From positions 1 to 5,997 of the forward strand of contig DGQR01000093.1 in the NCBI GenBank assembly GCA_002390825.1: a stretch of 5,997 nucleotides of DNA, in the 5' to 3' direction. Below are positions 1-5,669 of the stretch, piece after piece (the first letter of the stretch is position 1; the number at the start of each line of letters is the position of its first letter). Under the pieces are notes generated by a model. It searched no databases and had not been told where the DNA came from. It saw only the letters and a program-made list of their open reading frames with translations. A program made the translations under genes and the position numbers. This DNA comes from Rhodoferax sp. UBA4409. GTDB lineage: Bacteria; Pseudomonadota; Gammaproteobacteria; Burkholderiales; Burkholderiaceae_C.

Positions 1-65
1 GCGGCCGGGGGACACGAGCGCAAGCGCCCACCCCCACCTCACGCGGGCGAACACCAAAGCGGCTC

Positions 66-1001
66 TCACCCCCCGTGCGCCCGCATCAAACAAGCCTGAA
101 ACGCGAGCGTCGCCCGGCTCTGCTGCGGTGACTTACGCGTGATGGCAAAAAACTGGCAGGCATAGCTCAGCAGATCAGGTCGCACGGCTTGCATCAGCCC
201 ACGGCGTACAAAGCTCTCGGCATAGTGATCGGGCAGAAATCCCAGAAACTGGCCTGACAAGATCAATGTAGCGATCGACTCTTGGTCAAACCCCGTGGCA
301 CGGCGTGGCAAGCGCATGCGCTGGCTCAGCTCCATGTTGGGCGAGTGGTAGCCCAGCCCCGCAAACTCGTGACCGGGCAAAGTCTCCCAGTTCAGGGCGC
401 TCTGATCAGCGTTCCACAACGCATGGCGAGTGCCGCAGTACAGCAGCATGTGCTCGTCAAACAAGGGGGTGTAGTCCAACACATCCGACGCGCGGTGGCC
501 GGGGATGATGCCCACATGGAACTGCCCGTCCAGCACCCCGCGCTCGATAGCAGTGAGGGTGGCCACATGCAAGTTCAGCCCCACATCGGGGGCTTCTGCA
601 TGAAAGTGAGCGATGGCTTCGGCAATGTGGCTCGCCGGGTTGCTGGCGGTTTTGTCGAACACCGCCACCTGCAGTTGCCCGCCCATGCGTTGGTGGATTT
701 CGTCCACGCTGCTGCGAAAGGCATCGGTCGCGGCCAGCAGCTGGGTGGTCTGGGCGTAGATTTTTTCGCCCTCGGCGGTCAGCGCAAAACCAGCCCGGCC
801 ACGCCTGCACAGGGTCAGGCCGAGGCGGGTTTCCAGGTCTTTGATGTGGCGGCTCACCGTGGAGGTTCCGATGTTGAGCTCCAGCTCGGCCGCGGCCATG
901 CCCCCGCAATCGACCACCGCCTTGAAGACGCGCAGCAAGCGCAAATCCATGTCGCTGATCTGGCCGAGAACAGCTCTGGCTTTTGTGGGGGAAGCTTTCA
1001 T
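66..1001 (-). CDS. LysR-type transcriptional regulator, probably of the beta-alanine catabolic genes (BauR-like)
   Basis: A 311-aa protein, normal length for a LysR-type regulator. An N-terminal winged helix-turn-helix spans about residues 18-77: it begins MDLRLLRVFKAVVDCGG, continues with STVSRHIKDLETRLG as the recognition helix region, and ends in the typical FALTAEGEKIY wing. The rest, about 105-300, fits the periplasmic-binding-protein-like effector domain, with QLQVAVFD as its first strand. The gene is divergent from the aminotransferase gene 196 nt away, the usual layout for a LysR regulator and its target. In Pseudomonas aeruginosa the LysR protein BauR activates bauABCD for beta-alanine use, so a similar role is inferred here; the effector is unknown. 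I chose the ATG at 1001 because it is the first start that leaves a promoter region. It has only a weak purine-rich upstream sequence, and the ATG at 950 (Met18), directly before the HTH, is a real alternative. Family assignment is firm; the target is inferred. Confidence 0.93.
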   Translation of the reverse strand: MKASPTKARAVLGQISDMDLRLLRVFKAVVDCGGMAAAELELNIGTSTVSRHIKDLETRLGLTLCRRGRAGFALTAEGEKIYAQTTQLLAATDAFRSSVDEIHQRMGGQLQVAVFDKTASNPASHIAEAIAHFHAEAPDVGLNLHVATLTAIERGVLDGQFHVGIIPGHRASDVLDYTPLFDEHMLLYCGTRHALWNADQSALNWETLPGHEFAGLGYHSPNMELSQRMRLPRRATGFDQESIATLILSGQFLGFLPDHYAESFVRRGLMQAVRPDLLSYACQFFAITRKSPQQSRATLAFQACLMRAHGG

Positions 1002-1080
1002 CGCTGGGCCGCCCCAAGATGAAAGGCGTCCCTTCGGGGGGCAGCGACCCACATGCAATGGGGGAGCGTGGGGGCGAAAG

Positions 1081-1116
1081 TTACTTTCATAGTTTGCGAA
1101 GTAAATAGTGCTATTT
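1081..1116. promoter_or_regulatory. Overlapping inverted repeats in the divergent lysR/aminotransferase spacer, candidate LysR operator
   Basis: Two dyads are visible. TTACTT at 1081-1086 pairs with AAGTAA at 1099-1104. AAATAG at 1103-1108 pairs with CTATTT at 1111-1116 around a TG centre. Inside the first dyad, TTC-N9-GAA (1086-1100) contains a T-N11-A arrangement, the consensus core of LysR-family binding sites. A further half-site, AGAGTAAC at 1128-1135, mirrors GTTACTTT at 1080-1087 at seven of eight positions. This AT-rich patch sits in otherwise GC-rich DNA, about 80 nt from each start codon. LysR proteins usually bind a distal recognition site plus an activation site next to the -35 region, which would suit this double structure. 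Assignment to the neighbouring regulator is inference. Confidence 0.5.
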
Positions 1117-1123
1117 GTGACTT

Positions 1124-1129
1124 TATAAG
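1124..1129 (+). promoter_or_regulatory. Possible -10 hexamer for the aminotransferase gene
   Basis: TATAAG at 1124-1129 is the best -10-like hexamer upstream of the aminotransferase gene and would give a leader of roughly 60 nt. No good -35 box (TTGACA-like) lies 16-18 nt upstream. That would fit a promoter dependent on an activator such as the divergent LysR protein, whose candidate site covers this -35 region. The evidence is one hexamer plus context, so this is tentative. Confidence 0.3.
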
Positions 1130-1197
1130 AGTAACAGAGCCACCCACAATGCACCATCGCCCCATACGGCCTACCAACCCCACCCACTGGAGTTCCC

Positions 1198-2574
1198 ATG
1201 AAGCTCAATGACACCAGCAGCACCGCCACTGGCGAGGCTGTCACCAGCACCTCCACCTTCCCCATGTCCCGCGAGTGGATGGAATCGCACTGGATGGCCT
1301 TTACCGGCAACCGCGATTTCAAATCTAACCCGCGCATGATGGTGAGTGCCCAAGGCGCTTACTTCACCGACTCCAACGGCAAGAAGATTTTTGACGGCCT
1401 CTCCGGCCTCTGGTGCGCGGGCCTGGGCCACGGCCGCCGCGAGATTACCGAGGCGGTGAGCAAGCAGATCGGCACCTTGGACTTTTCGCCGGCCTTTCAG
1501 TTCGGCCACCCATTGTCGTTTGAGTTGTCCAACAAGATTGTGGAGCTCATGCCCCAAGGTTTGGACCACGTGTTCTACACCGGCTCCGGCTCCGAGTCCG
1601 CAGACACCGCACTCAAAATGGCCCGCGCTTACTGGCGCGCCAAGGGCATGGGCACCAAGACGCGCCTGATCGGCCGCGAGAAGGGCTACCACGGCGTGAA
1701 CTTCGGCGGCATCTCGGTCGGCGGCCTGCCTGCCAACCGCAAGACCTTCGGCCAAGGTATTGAGGCGGACCACCTGGCCCACACCCAGCTGGCCTCCAAC
1801 GCATTCAGCCACGGCCTGCCTGAAAAAGGGGGTGATATGGCGGACGAACTGTTGCGCCTGATTGCACTGCACGACGCGTCCAACATTGCCGCGGTGATCG
1901 TGGAGCCCATGTCCGGCTCGGCCGGTGTGGTGGTGCCACCGGTGGGCTACTTGCAGCGTCTGCGCGAGATCTGCATGCAGAACAACATCCTGCTGATTTT
2001 TGATGAAGTGATCACCGGTTTCGGCCGCCTGGGCGCTTACACCGGTGCGGGCTATTTCGGCGTGGTGCCGGACATCCTGAACGCTGCCAAGCAAATCACC
2101 AATGGCGCGCAGCCCTTGGGCGTGGTGGTGGCCAAGAAAGAGATTTACGACACCTTCATGGCAGCCGGCGGCCCCGACTACATGCTGGAATTCCCCCACG
2201 GCTACACCTATTCCGCGCACCCCGTGGCATGCGCCGCCGGCATCGCGGCGCTGGACATCCTGGTCAAGGAAAACATGGTCGAGCGCGTGGCGGCTTTGGC
2301 GCCTTACTTCGAGAAAGCGGTGCACAGCCTGCGCGGAACCAAACACATCACCGACATCCGCAACCTGGGACTTGCCGCCGGCTTCACCCTGGCTGCCGTG
2401 CCCGGCGAGCCCGCCAAGCGCCCTTACGAGGTGGCCATGCGCTGCCTGGACAAGGGCTTCTACGTGCGCTATGCCGGTGACTGCATTGCGCTGGCGCCAC
2501 CCTTCATCACCACCGAGGCCGAGATTGACAGCCTGGTGAACGCCTTGGGCGAAGCCATCAACGCCACCGCCTGA
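1198..2574 (+). CDS. bauA: Omega-amino acid (beta-alanine):pyruvate aminotransferase, class III, PLP-dependent
   Basis: A 458-aa class III aminotransferase. It resembles my recollection of the Pseudomonas putida omega-amino acid:pyruvate transaminase throughout, including WMAFTGNRDF, LSGLWCAGLGH, LASNAFSHGLP, LHDASNIAAVIVEP and EFPHGYTYSAHPVACAAG. Key residues visible: GSGSES at 129-134 (PLP phosphate loop), Tyr164-His165-Gly166 (ring stacking), Asp269 in FDEVITGFGR (pyridine nitrogen) and Lys298 in AAKQITNGA (Schiff base). Arg424 in YVRYAGD aligns with the substrate-carboxylate arginine of the P. putida enzyme. It should transfer the amino group of beta-alanine or similar omega-amino acids to pyruvate, giving malonate semialdehyde and L-alanine in the cytoplasm. 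A GGAG at 1189-1192, five bases before ATG, supports the start. The next gene oxidises the product, which favours beta-alanine as substrate. Related omega-transaminases acting on other amines cannot be excluded by sequence alone. Confidence 0.93.
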   Translation: MKLNDTSSTATGEAVTSTSTFPMSREWMESHWMAFTGNRDFKSNPRMMVSAQGAYFTDSNGKKIFDGLSGLWCAGLGHGRREITEAVSKQIGTLDFSPAFQFGHPLSFELSNKIVELMPQGLDHVFYTGSGSESADTALKMARAYWRAKGMGTKTRLIGREKGYHGVNFGGISVGGLPANRKTFGQGIEADHLAHTQLASNAFSHGLPEKGGDMADELLRLIALHDASNIAAVIVEPMSGSAGVVVPPVGYLQRLREICMQNNILLIFDEVITGFGRLGAYTGAGYFGVVPDILNAAKQITNGAQPLGVVVAKKEIYDTFMAAGGPDYMLEFPHGYTYSAHPVACAAGIAALDILVKENMVERVAALAPYFEKAVHSLRGTKHITDIRNLGLAAGFTLAAVPGEPAKRPYEVAMRCLDKGFYVRYAGDCIALAPPFITTEAEIDSLVNALGEAINATA

Positions 2575-2590
2575 AGCAAACCACCCACTT

Positions 2591-2638
2591 GCTATTCTTT
2601 TTATAGCTGCTTGCGCATATTCTCTGTGCGCTTGCAGC
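2591..2638 (+). repeat. Hairpin-forming intergenic repeat, probable Comamonadaceae-type dispersed element
   Basis: The 87-nt spacer between the aminotransferase and dehydrogenase genes contains two adjoining inverted repeats. GCTAT at 2591-2595 pairs with ATAGC at 2603-2607 across a T-rich loop. GCTGC at 2606-2610 pairs with GCAGC at 2634-2638, extended past a TT/TT mismatch by GCGCATA (2613-2619) with TGTGCGC (2625-2631, one G-U pair). The stems share bases 2606-2607, so they compete slightly. The T/A-rich first stem followed by AGCTGCTTGCGC resembles short intergenic sequences I recall recurring in Rhodoferax, Polaromonas and Acidovorax genomes; that is memory, not a search. Neither stem is followed by a convincing U tract, so it does not look like a simple terminator. 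Confidence 0.5.
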
Positions 2639-2661
2639 CCTTTTGACTCTTAAATCCTTCT

Positions 2662-4167
2662 ATGTCTCAACTCCCCACAGTCGGCCACCTCATCGGCGGC
2701 AAGATCATCACCACTGGCGATCGCGCGCAAGACGTCTTCAACCCTGCCACCGGCAAAGCCGAGAAGCGGGTGCTGCTGGCCCCCAAGGCCACCGTGGAAG
2801 AAGCCATTGCTAGTGCTCAAGCCGCCTTCCCGGCCTGGCGCAACACACCTCCGCTCAAGCGTGCCCGCGTGATGAGCAACCTCAAAGTCTTGCTGGAAAA
2901 GCATGCTGAAGAACTCTGCGCCCTGATCACCGCCGAACACGGCAAGGTGCTCTCCGACGCGCTGGGTGAACTGCAGCGCGGCATTGAGAACGTGGAATAC
3001 GCGTCTTACGCGCCCGAGCTGCTCAAAGGCGAGCACAGCAAAAACGTGGGGCCCGCCATCGACAGCTGGTCTGAGTTCCAAGCGCTGGGCGTCACTGCTG
3101 GCATCACTCCCTTTAACTTCCCGGCCATGGTGCCTTTGTGGATGTGGCCCATGGCCGTGGCTTGCGGCAACACCTTCATTCTGAAGCCCTCCGAGCGTGA
3201 CCCGAGCTCCACCTTGCGCATCGCCGAGCTGGCACTCGAAGCCGGCCTGCCACCGGGCGTGCTTAACGTGGTCAACGGCGACAAAGAAGCCGTGGACACG
3301 CTGTTGCAAGACCCGCGCGTGAAGGCCGTGAGCTTTGTGGGCTCCACGCCGATTGCTGAATACATCTACGCTGAAGGGTGCAAGCACGGCAAACGCGTAC
3401 AAGCCCTGGGCGGCGCGAAGAACCACGCGGTGGTCATGCCCGACGCCGATGTAGCCAATGCCGTGAGTGCGCTCATGGGCGCGGCCTACGGCTCCTGCGG
3501 CGAACGCTGCATGGCCATCCCGCTGGTGGTAGCGGTGGGTGACGCGACCGCCGACGCGGTGATTGAAGGCCTGAAGGCCGAGATCGCCAAGATGAAGGTC
3601 GGCCCCGGCACAGCCCCCGGCATGGACATGGGCCCGCTGGTGACCAAGCCGCACTTCGAAAAGGTGAAGGGCTATGTGGACCAAGGTGTGAAAGAAGGCG
3701 CCACGCTGGTGGTGGACGGTCGCGGCCTGAAAGTGGCCGGCCATGAAGACGGCTACTACCTCGGCCCCTGCCTGTTTGACGACGTCAAACCGGGCATGGT
3801 GATTTACCAGGAAGAAATTTTTGGCCCCGTGCTGGGCGTGGTGCGCGTCAAAACCTTGCAAGAGGCCATGGACATGATCGATGCCCACGAGTACGGCAAC
3901 GGCACCTGCATCTTCACCCGCGATGGCGAAGCCGCTCGTTACTTCACCGACAACATTCTGGTCGGCATGGTGGGGGTGAACGTGCCCTTGCCGGTGCCCG
4001 TGGCTTACCACTCGTTCGGCGGCTGGAAGCGCAGCCTGTTCGGCGACCTGCACGCCTACGGACCGGACGCAGTGCGTTTCTATACCAAGCGCAAGACCAT
4101 CACCCAGCGCTGGCCTAGTGCCGGTGTGCGTGAGGGTGCGGTGTTCAACTTTCCGAGCAGCCGCTGA
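2662..4167 (+). CDS. mmsA: CoA-acylating methylmalonate/malonate-semialdehyde dehydrogenase
   Basis: A 501-aa aldehyde dehydrogenase of the methylmalonate-semialdehyde dehydrogenase family, full length (family about 500 aa). Visible landmarks: PFNFPAMVPLWMWP at 150-163, LKPSERDPSS around 174-183 (NAD ribose region), FVGST at 225-229, AKNHAVVMPDAD from 252, the catalytic Cys283 in GERCMA, EEIFGPV at 384-390, and a C-terminal KTITQRWPS signature. Leu249 occupies about the place where ordinary aldehyde dehydrogenases carry the general-base Glu, as expected for a CoA-dependent enzyme that releases an acyl thioester by transfer to CoA. It would convert malonate semialdehyde to acetyl-CoA, CO2 and NADH (or methylmalonate semialdehyde to propionyl-CoA). 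Next to an omega-aminotransferase it most likely acts in beta-alanine catabolism, like Pseudomonas BauC. ATG at 2662 fits the family N-terminus (LIGGKIITTGDRAQDVFNPA), but no Shine-Dalgarno is visible upstream. Valine catabolism is an alternative role, though no other valine genes are here. Confidence 0.95.
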   Translation: MSQLPTVGHLIGGKIITTGDRAQDVFNPATGKAEKRVLLAPKATVEEAIASAQAAFPAWRNTPPLKRARVMSNLKVLLEKHAEELCALITAEHGKVLSDALGELQRGIENVEYASYAPELLKGEHSKNVGPAIDSWSEFQALGVTAGITPFNFPAMVPLWMWPMAVACGNTFILKPSERDPSSTLRIAELALEAGLPPGVLNVVNGDKEAVDTLLQDPRVKAVSFVGSTPIAEYIYAEGCKHGKRVQALGGAKNHAVVMPDADVANAVSALMGAAYGSCGERCMAIPLVVAVGDATADAVIEGLKAEIAKMKVGPGTAPGMDMGPLVTKPHFEKVKGYVDQGVKEGATLVVDGRGLKVAGHEDGYYLGPCLFDDVKPGMVIYQEEIFGPVLGVVRVKTLQEAMDMIDAHEYGNGTCIFTRDGEAARYFTDNILVGMVGVNVPLPVPVAYHSFGGWKRSLFGDLHAYGPDAVRFYTKRKTITQRWPSAGVREGAVFNFPSSR

Positions 4168-4178
4168 GTCTGAAGTGC

Positions 4179-4196
4179 GCCCGGCCACCGCCGGGC
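4179..4196. other. GC-rich hairpin just after mmsA
   Basis: GCCCGGC at 4179-4185 and GCCGGGC at 4190-4196 form a perfect 7-bp stem with a CACC loop, 11 nt after the mmsA stop codon. No T tract follows, so it is not a canonical intrinsic terminator. It may stabilise the mRNA 3' end or act as a pause together with the terminator about 30 nt downstream. Confidence 0.5.
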
Positions 4197-4225
4197 TTGC
4201 GAGCTCCACGGACCCGCCCAAAAGC

Positions 4226-4258
4226 AAAAAGGCTTGTCATTCGACAAGCCTTTTTTTT
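4226..4258. terminator. Bidirectional rho-independent terminator between convergent genes
   Basis: GGCTTGTC at 4231-4238 and GACAAGCC at 4243-4250 form a perfect 8-bp stem with an ATTC loop. Five A residues (4226-4230) precede it and eight T residues (4251-4258) follow it, so the stem can extend by A-U pairs. On the plus strand it ends the aminotransferase-mmsA unit. Read on the minus strand it gives the same hairpin followed by a five-T run, suited to ending the small gene at 4292-4462. Confidence 0.92.
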
Positions 4259-4291
4259 CGGCGGAGCCGTACAGGCCCGCGGCAAGCGTCC

Positions 4292-4462
4292 TTACTTGAA
4301 ACGACGCCGCGCAATCGTCGCCATCAATCCCAAGCCAGCCAATACCAAACCGCCGGAGCTTGCGTCAGGCGTCACCAGCTGCATCGCGTCGGGGCCAGCA
4401 GTCTGAACTGCCCAAGCGGGGAGCGCAGCCACGGCGAGTAGCAGCAGTAATTTGATCTTCAT
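4292..4462 (-). CDS. 56-aa secreted micro-peptide with variant PEP-CTERM-type sorting tail
   Basis: A 56-aa product: a Sec signal peptide (MKIK, a leucine/alanine core, predicted cleavage after AWA at residue 18), a short linker at 19-38, then a hydrophobic helix LVLAGLGLMATIA (39-51) and a basic end RRRFK. The C-terminal half aligns without gaps to the tail of the PEP-CTERM protein at 5123-5623 (LAGLGLMGAVARRR versus LAGLGLMATIARRR), but the signature PEP is replaced by PDA at 32-34, followed by SSGG. Almost no cargo would remain after both signals are processed. An ideal AGGAGG at 4467-4472, four bases before ATG, and a 29-nt upstream element shared with the other PEP-CTERM operon argue that it is expressed. 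It lies alone, after the terminator of the neighbouring operon. The tail resembles exosortase substrates, including VPDSG-type variants; the function is unknown. Confidence 0.83.
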   Translation of the reverse strand: MKIKLLLLLAVAALPAWAVQTAGPDAMQLVTPDASSGGLVLAGLGLMATIARRRFK

Positions 4463-4506
4463 AAGGCCTCCTAGAGGATGTGTGACGCACTCAGTATTAA
4501 CCCTAT

Positions 4507-4535
4507 GCTGCATTGCAACAATAGTCCATTCGGAC
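4507..4535 (-). promoter_or_regulatory. Shared 29-nt PEP-CTERM upstream element, copy 1
   Basis: This 29-nt block is identical at 23 positions, without gaps, to 5670-5698. Its inner end is 44 nt before the ATG at 4462, against 46 nt for the other copy. In the direction of transcription the conserved core runs GTCCGA, then ACTATTG, then TGCA. TGCA plus an upstream G ten bases before its GC recalls a -12/-24 sigma-54 layout, but the -24 GG is imperfect. This copy also contains GTCC-N4-GGAC (4524-4535). A promoter or operator role is inferred from the conservation and matched spacing. Confidence 0.65.
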
Positions 4536-4564
4536 CCATCACACCCACTCTGACACCCCCAAAC

Positions 4565-4589
4565 AAAAAGGCCTGCGCGAGGCAGGCCT
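4565..4589 (-). terminator. Rho-independent terminator of the PEP-CTERM tandem
   Basis: Read on the minus strand, AGGCCTGC (4589-4582) pairs perfectly with GCAGGCCT (4576-4569) around a five-base CTCGC loop, followed by TTTT, a G and TTT. It begins 22 nt after the stop codon of the 165-aa PEP-CTERM gene and separates that operon from the 56-aa gene, implying that the latter has its own promoter. Confidence 0.9.
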
Positions 4590-4611
4590 GTCAGCAGCAG
4601 AGGCGCTTGGT

Positions 4612-5109
4612 TTACGCAGATTTTTGACGACCGCGCTTGGCAGCAGCGCCCACCAGACCCAAACCGGCGAGCAACAAAGCAAAGGCTTCTGGCTCAGGTA
4701 CAGCACTCACTGTTCCGTTGGTAGCAGCCACAGTGCCGATTGCGGTGTTGGGCAATGCAGCGCTGACACCTGTCACTTTGAGGGTGTAGGCTTGACCCGC
4801 CGACAAACTGAATGCGCCGTTAGCAATGTCGCTTATCACAACGAAACGGTTCCCGTTGACGCTGTTAGAGCTAAAAGTGCCGATTTGGGTAGCCCCAGCC
4901 CACAAAGACGCCGACAGCGCAGAGAACTGGGATGCGAGACCGGTCACACGCAAGATGAGCTTGTTCGTCACCGTGGGAGTCACGACAAAGGATTCAGTGA
5001 ATGCGCCGTTGGTGGCCTCTTCAAAAGTCGCGCTGGCTCCGGCAGCATGGCTGCTGGCAGCCGTTGCCAATAACGCTGCGGCGGCAATGGTTTGGATGGT
5101 TTTTTTCAT
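4612..5109 (-). CDS. PEP-CTERM sorting-domain protein, possibly FxDxF-type
   Basis: A 165-aa secreted protein. It starts with a signal peptide (MKK, alanine-rich core, likely cleavage after SHA at 22) and ends with a full PEP-CTERM tail: VPEPE from 137, hydrophobic LLLAGLGLVGAAA, then the basic KRGRQK. The tail should direct processing by an exosortase and surface or exopolysaccharide-associated display. The mature part is Ser/Thr/Ala-rich and looks like a beta-sandwich. AFTESF around residues 36-41 resembles the FxDxF signature (F-x-E-x-F here), and LSAGQAYTLKVTG parallels LTPGGSYWFKLSG of the upstream neighbour, suggesting distant paralogy. No cysteines are present. AAGGGG at 5115-5120, five bases before ATG, supports the start at 5109 rather than the upstream in-frame ATG at 5154 inside the preceding gene. 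It is the second gene of a two-gene operon and ends at a clear terminator. The molecular function is unknown. Confidence 0.9.
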   Translation of the reverse strand: MKKTIQTIAAAALLATAASSHAAGASATFEEATNGAFTESFVVTPTVTNKLILRVTGLASQFSALSASLWAGATQIGTFSSNSVNGNRFVVISDIANGAFSLSAGQAYTLKVTGVSAALPNTAIGTVAATNGTVSAVPEPEAFALLLAGLGLVGAAAKRGRQKSA

Positions 5110-5122
5110 ACTGACCCCTTGA

Positions 5123-5623
5123 TTATTTGGATTGGCGACGGCGAGCCACTGCACCCATCAAGCCCAGACCGGCCAGGAGTAGTGCGTAAGTTTCTGGCTC
5201 CGGAACCGGCGCCAAAGTCACCGTGTAAGAGGCCAAATCACCACTACCAGACAGTTTGAACCAATAGGAGCCGCCGGGTGTGAGACTGAAAGTGGATTGG
5301 TAAGAAGCCACGTCTACGCCACCCATGGTCGTGTTAATAGGCAAAGAAACCATCAGGCCAGCACCAGGGGTGCCTTGGCCAACGGTCAAAAACGTATTCA
5401 AACCAGACCCATCAAAATCAAACCCGAGGTAGCCACCGGTTACTCCTGAGAAGGAGCCCGGCAAACTGAAGGTGTACGTGTCATCAAAGGTACCTTGTAC
5501 ATCAACCGTGTTTGTGTAGGTGTTACCCAAAGCACCGATGTTGAAAGTCGCGGCCTGAGCCACTGCGGCAGACGCTACGAGCGTGAGCGCTAGGGCTGCT
5601 TTTTTAACCAAAGATTTGTACAC
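5123..5623 (-). CDS. PEP-CTERM sorting-domain protein, FxDxF-like
   Basis: A 166-aa secreted protein. The signal peptide has basic N-region residues (K3, K7, K8), a hydrophobic core and probable cleavage after AQA at 24. The C-terminus is a textbook PEP-CTERM tail: PVPEPETYALLLAGLGLMG followed by AVARRRQSK. FDDTYTFSL at 46-54 matches the F-x-D-x-Y/F pattern of FxDxF-type PEP-CTERM proteins as I recall that family. A Gly-rich central part (GYLGFDFDGSG) and SLTPGGSYWFKLSGSG suggest an all-beta domain. The start is GTG at 5621-5623, chosen because GGGAG lies six bases upstream and the encoded residues form a proper signal peptide; the nearby ATG at 5636 is out of frame. It is the first gene of the tandem, with 13 nt to the next start, and is preceded by the shared 29-nt element. 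It probably sits on the surface or in the extracellular matrix after exosortase processing; the exosortase is not in this window. Confidence 0.92.
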   Translation of the reverse strand: MYKSLVKKAALALTLVASAAVAQAATFNIGALGNTYTNTVDVQGTFDDTYTFSLPGSFSGVTGGYLGFDFDGSGLNTFLTVGQGTPGAGLMVSLPINTTMGGVDVASYQSTFSLTPGGSYWFKLSGSGDLASYTVTLAPVPEPETYALLLAGLGLMGAVARRRQSK

Positions 5624-5626
5624 AGA

Positions 5627-5634
5627 CTTCTCCC
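5627..5634 (-). promoter_or_regulatory. Ribosome binding site fixing the GTG start
   Basis: On the minus strand GGGAGAAG occupies 5634-5627, placing GGAG six bases before the GTG at 5623. No other in-frame start between here and the upstream element has such spacing, so this site decides the start of the 166-aa PEP-CTERM gene. Confidence 0.8.
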
Positions 5635-5669
5635 ATCAAATTTCAGAATAGATGAAGTGTCGGTTTTTT

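Noticed and set aside
1..65. Possible gene end or terminator at the left edge
   Set aside because: All plus-strand frames are short and featureless. The only inverted repeat (GCGC-AA-GCGC) has too small a loop and no T tract, so nothing can be supported here.
1002..1337. N-terminal extension of the LysR gene to a start at 1337
   Set aside because: The extra 112 residues would run through the divergent promoter into the aminotransferase gene and are not LysR-like. The HTH begins just after the ATG at 1001.
1171..2346. 391-codon open frame on the minus strand
   Set aside because: It lies wholly antisense over the aminotransferase, gives a His/Val/Gly-rich composition with no recognisable motif, and arises from GC-rich third-position bias.
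2650..4227. 525-codon open frame on the minus strand
   Set aside because: It is antisense to mmsA along its full length. Its product is His/Gly/Ala-rich without domain signatures, while mmsA carries all family motifs.
4118..4441. Plus-strand open frame over the end of mmsA and beyond
   Set aside because: It crosses the strong terminator at 4226-4258 and lies antisense to the 56-aa gene, which has a proper signal peptide and ribosome binding site.
4514..4529. A clean sigma-54 promoter upstream of the 56-aa gene
   Set aside because: The -12 TTGCA is good, but GG sits nine rather than ten bases from GC, and the other copy lacks GG altogether. It is therefore recorded only as a conserved element with partial resemblance.
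4624..5073. Plus-strand open frames across the PEP-CTERM gene
   Set aside because: These are antisense to a gene with a clear signal peptide and VPEPE tail. The products have no recognisable features and no ribosome binding site.
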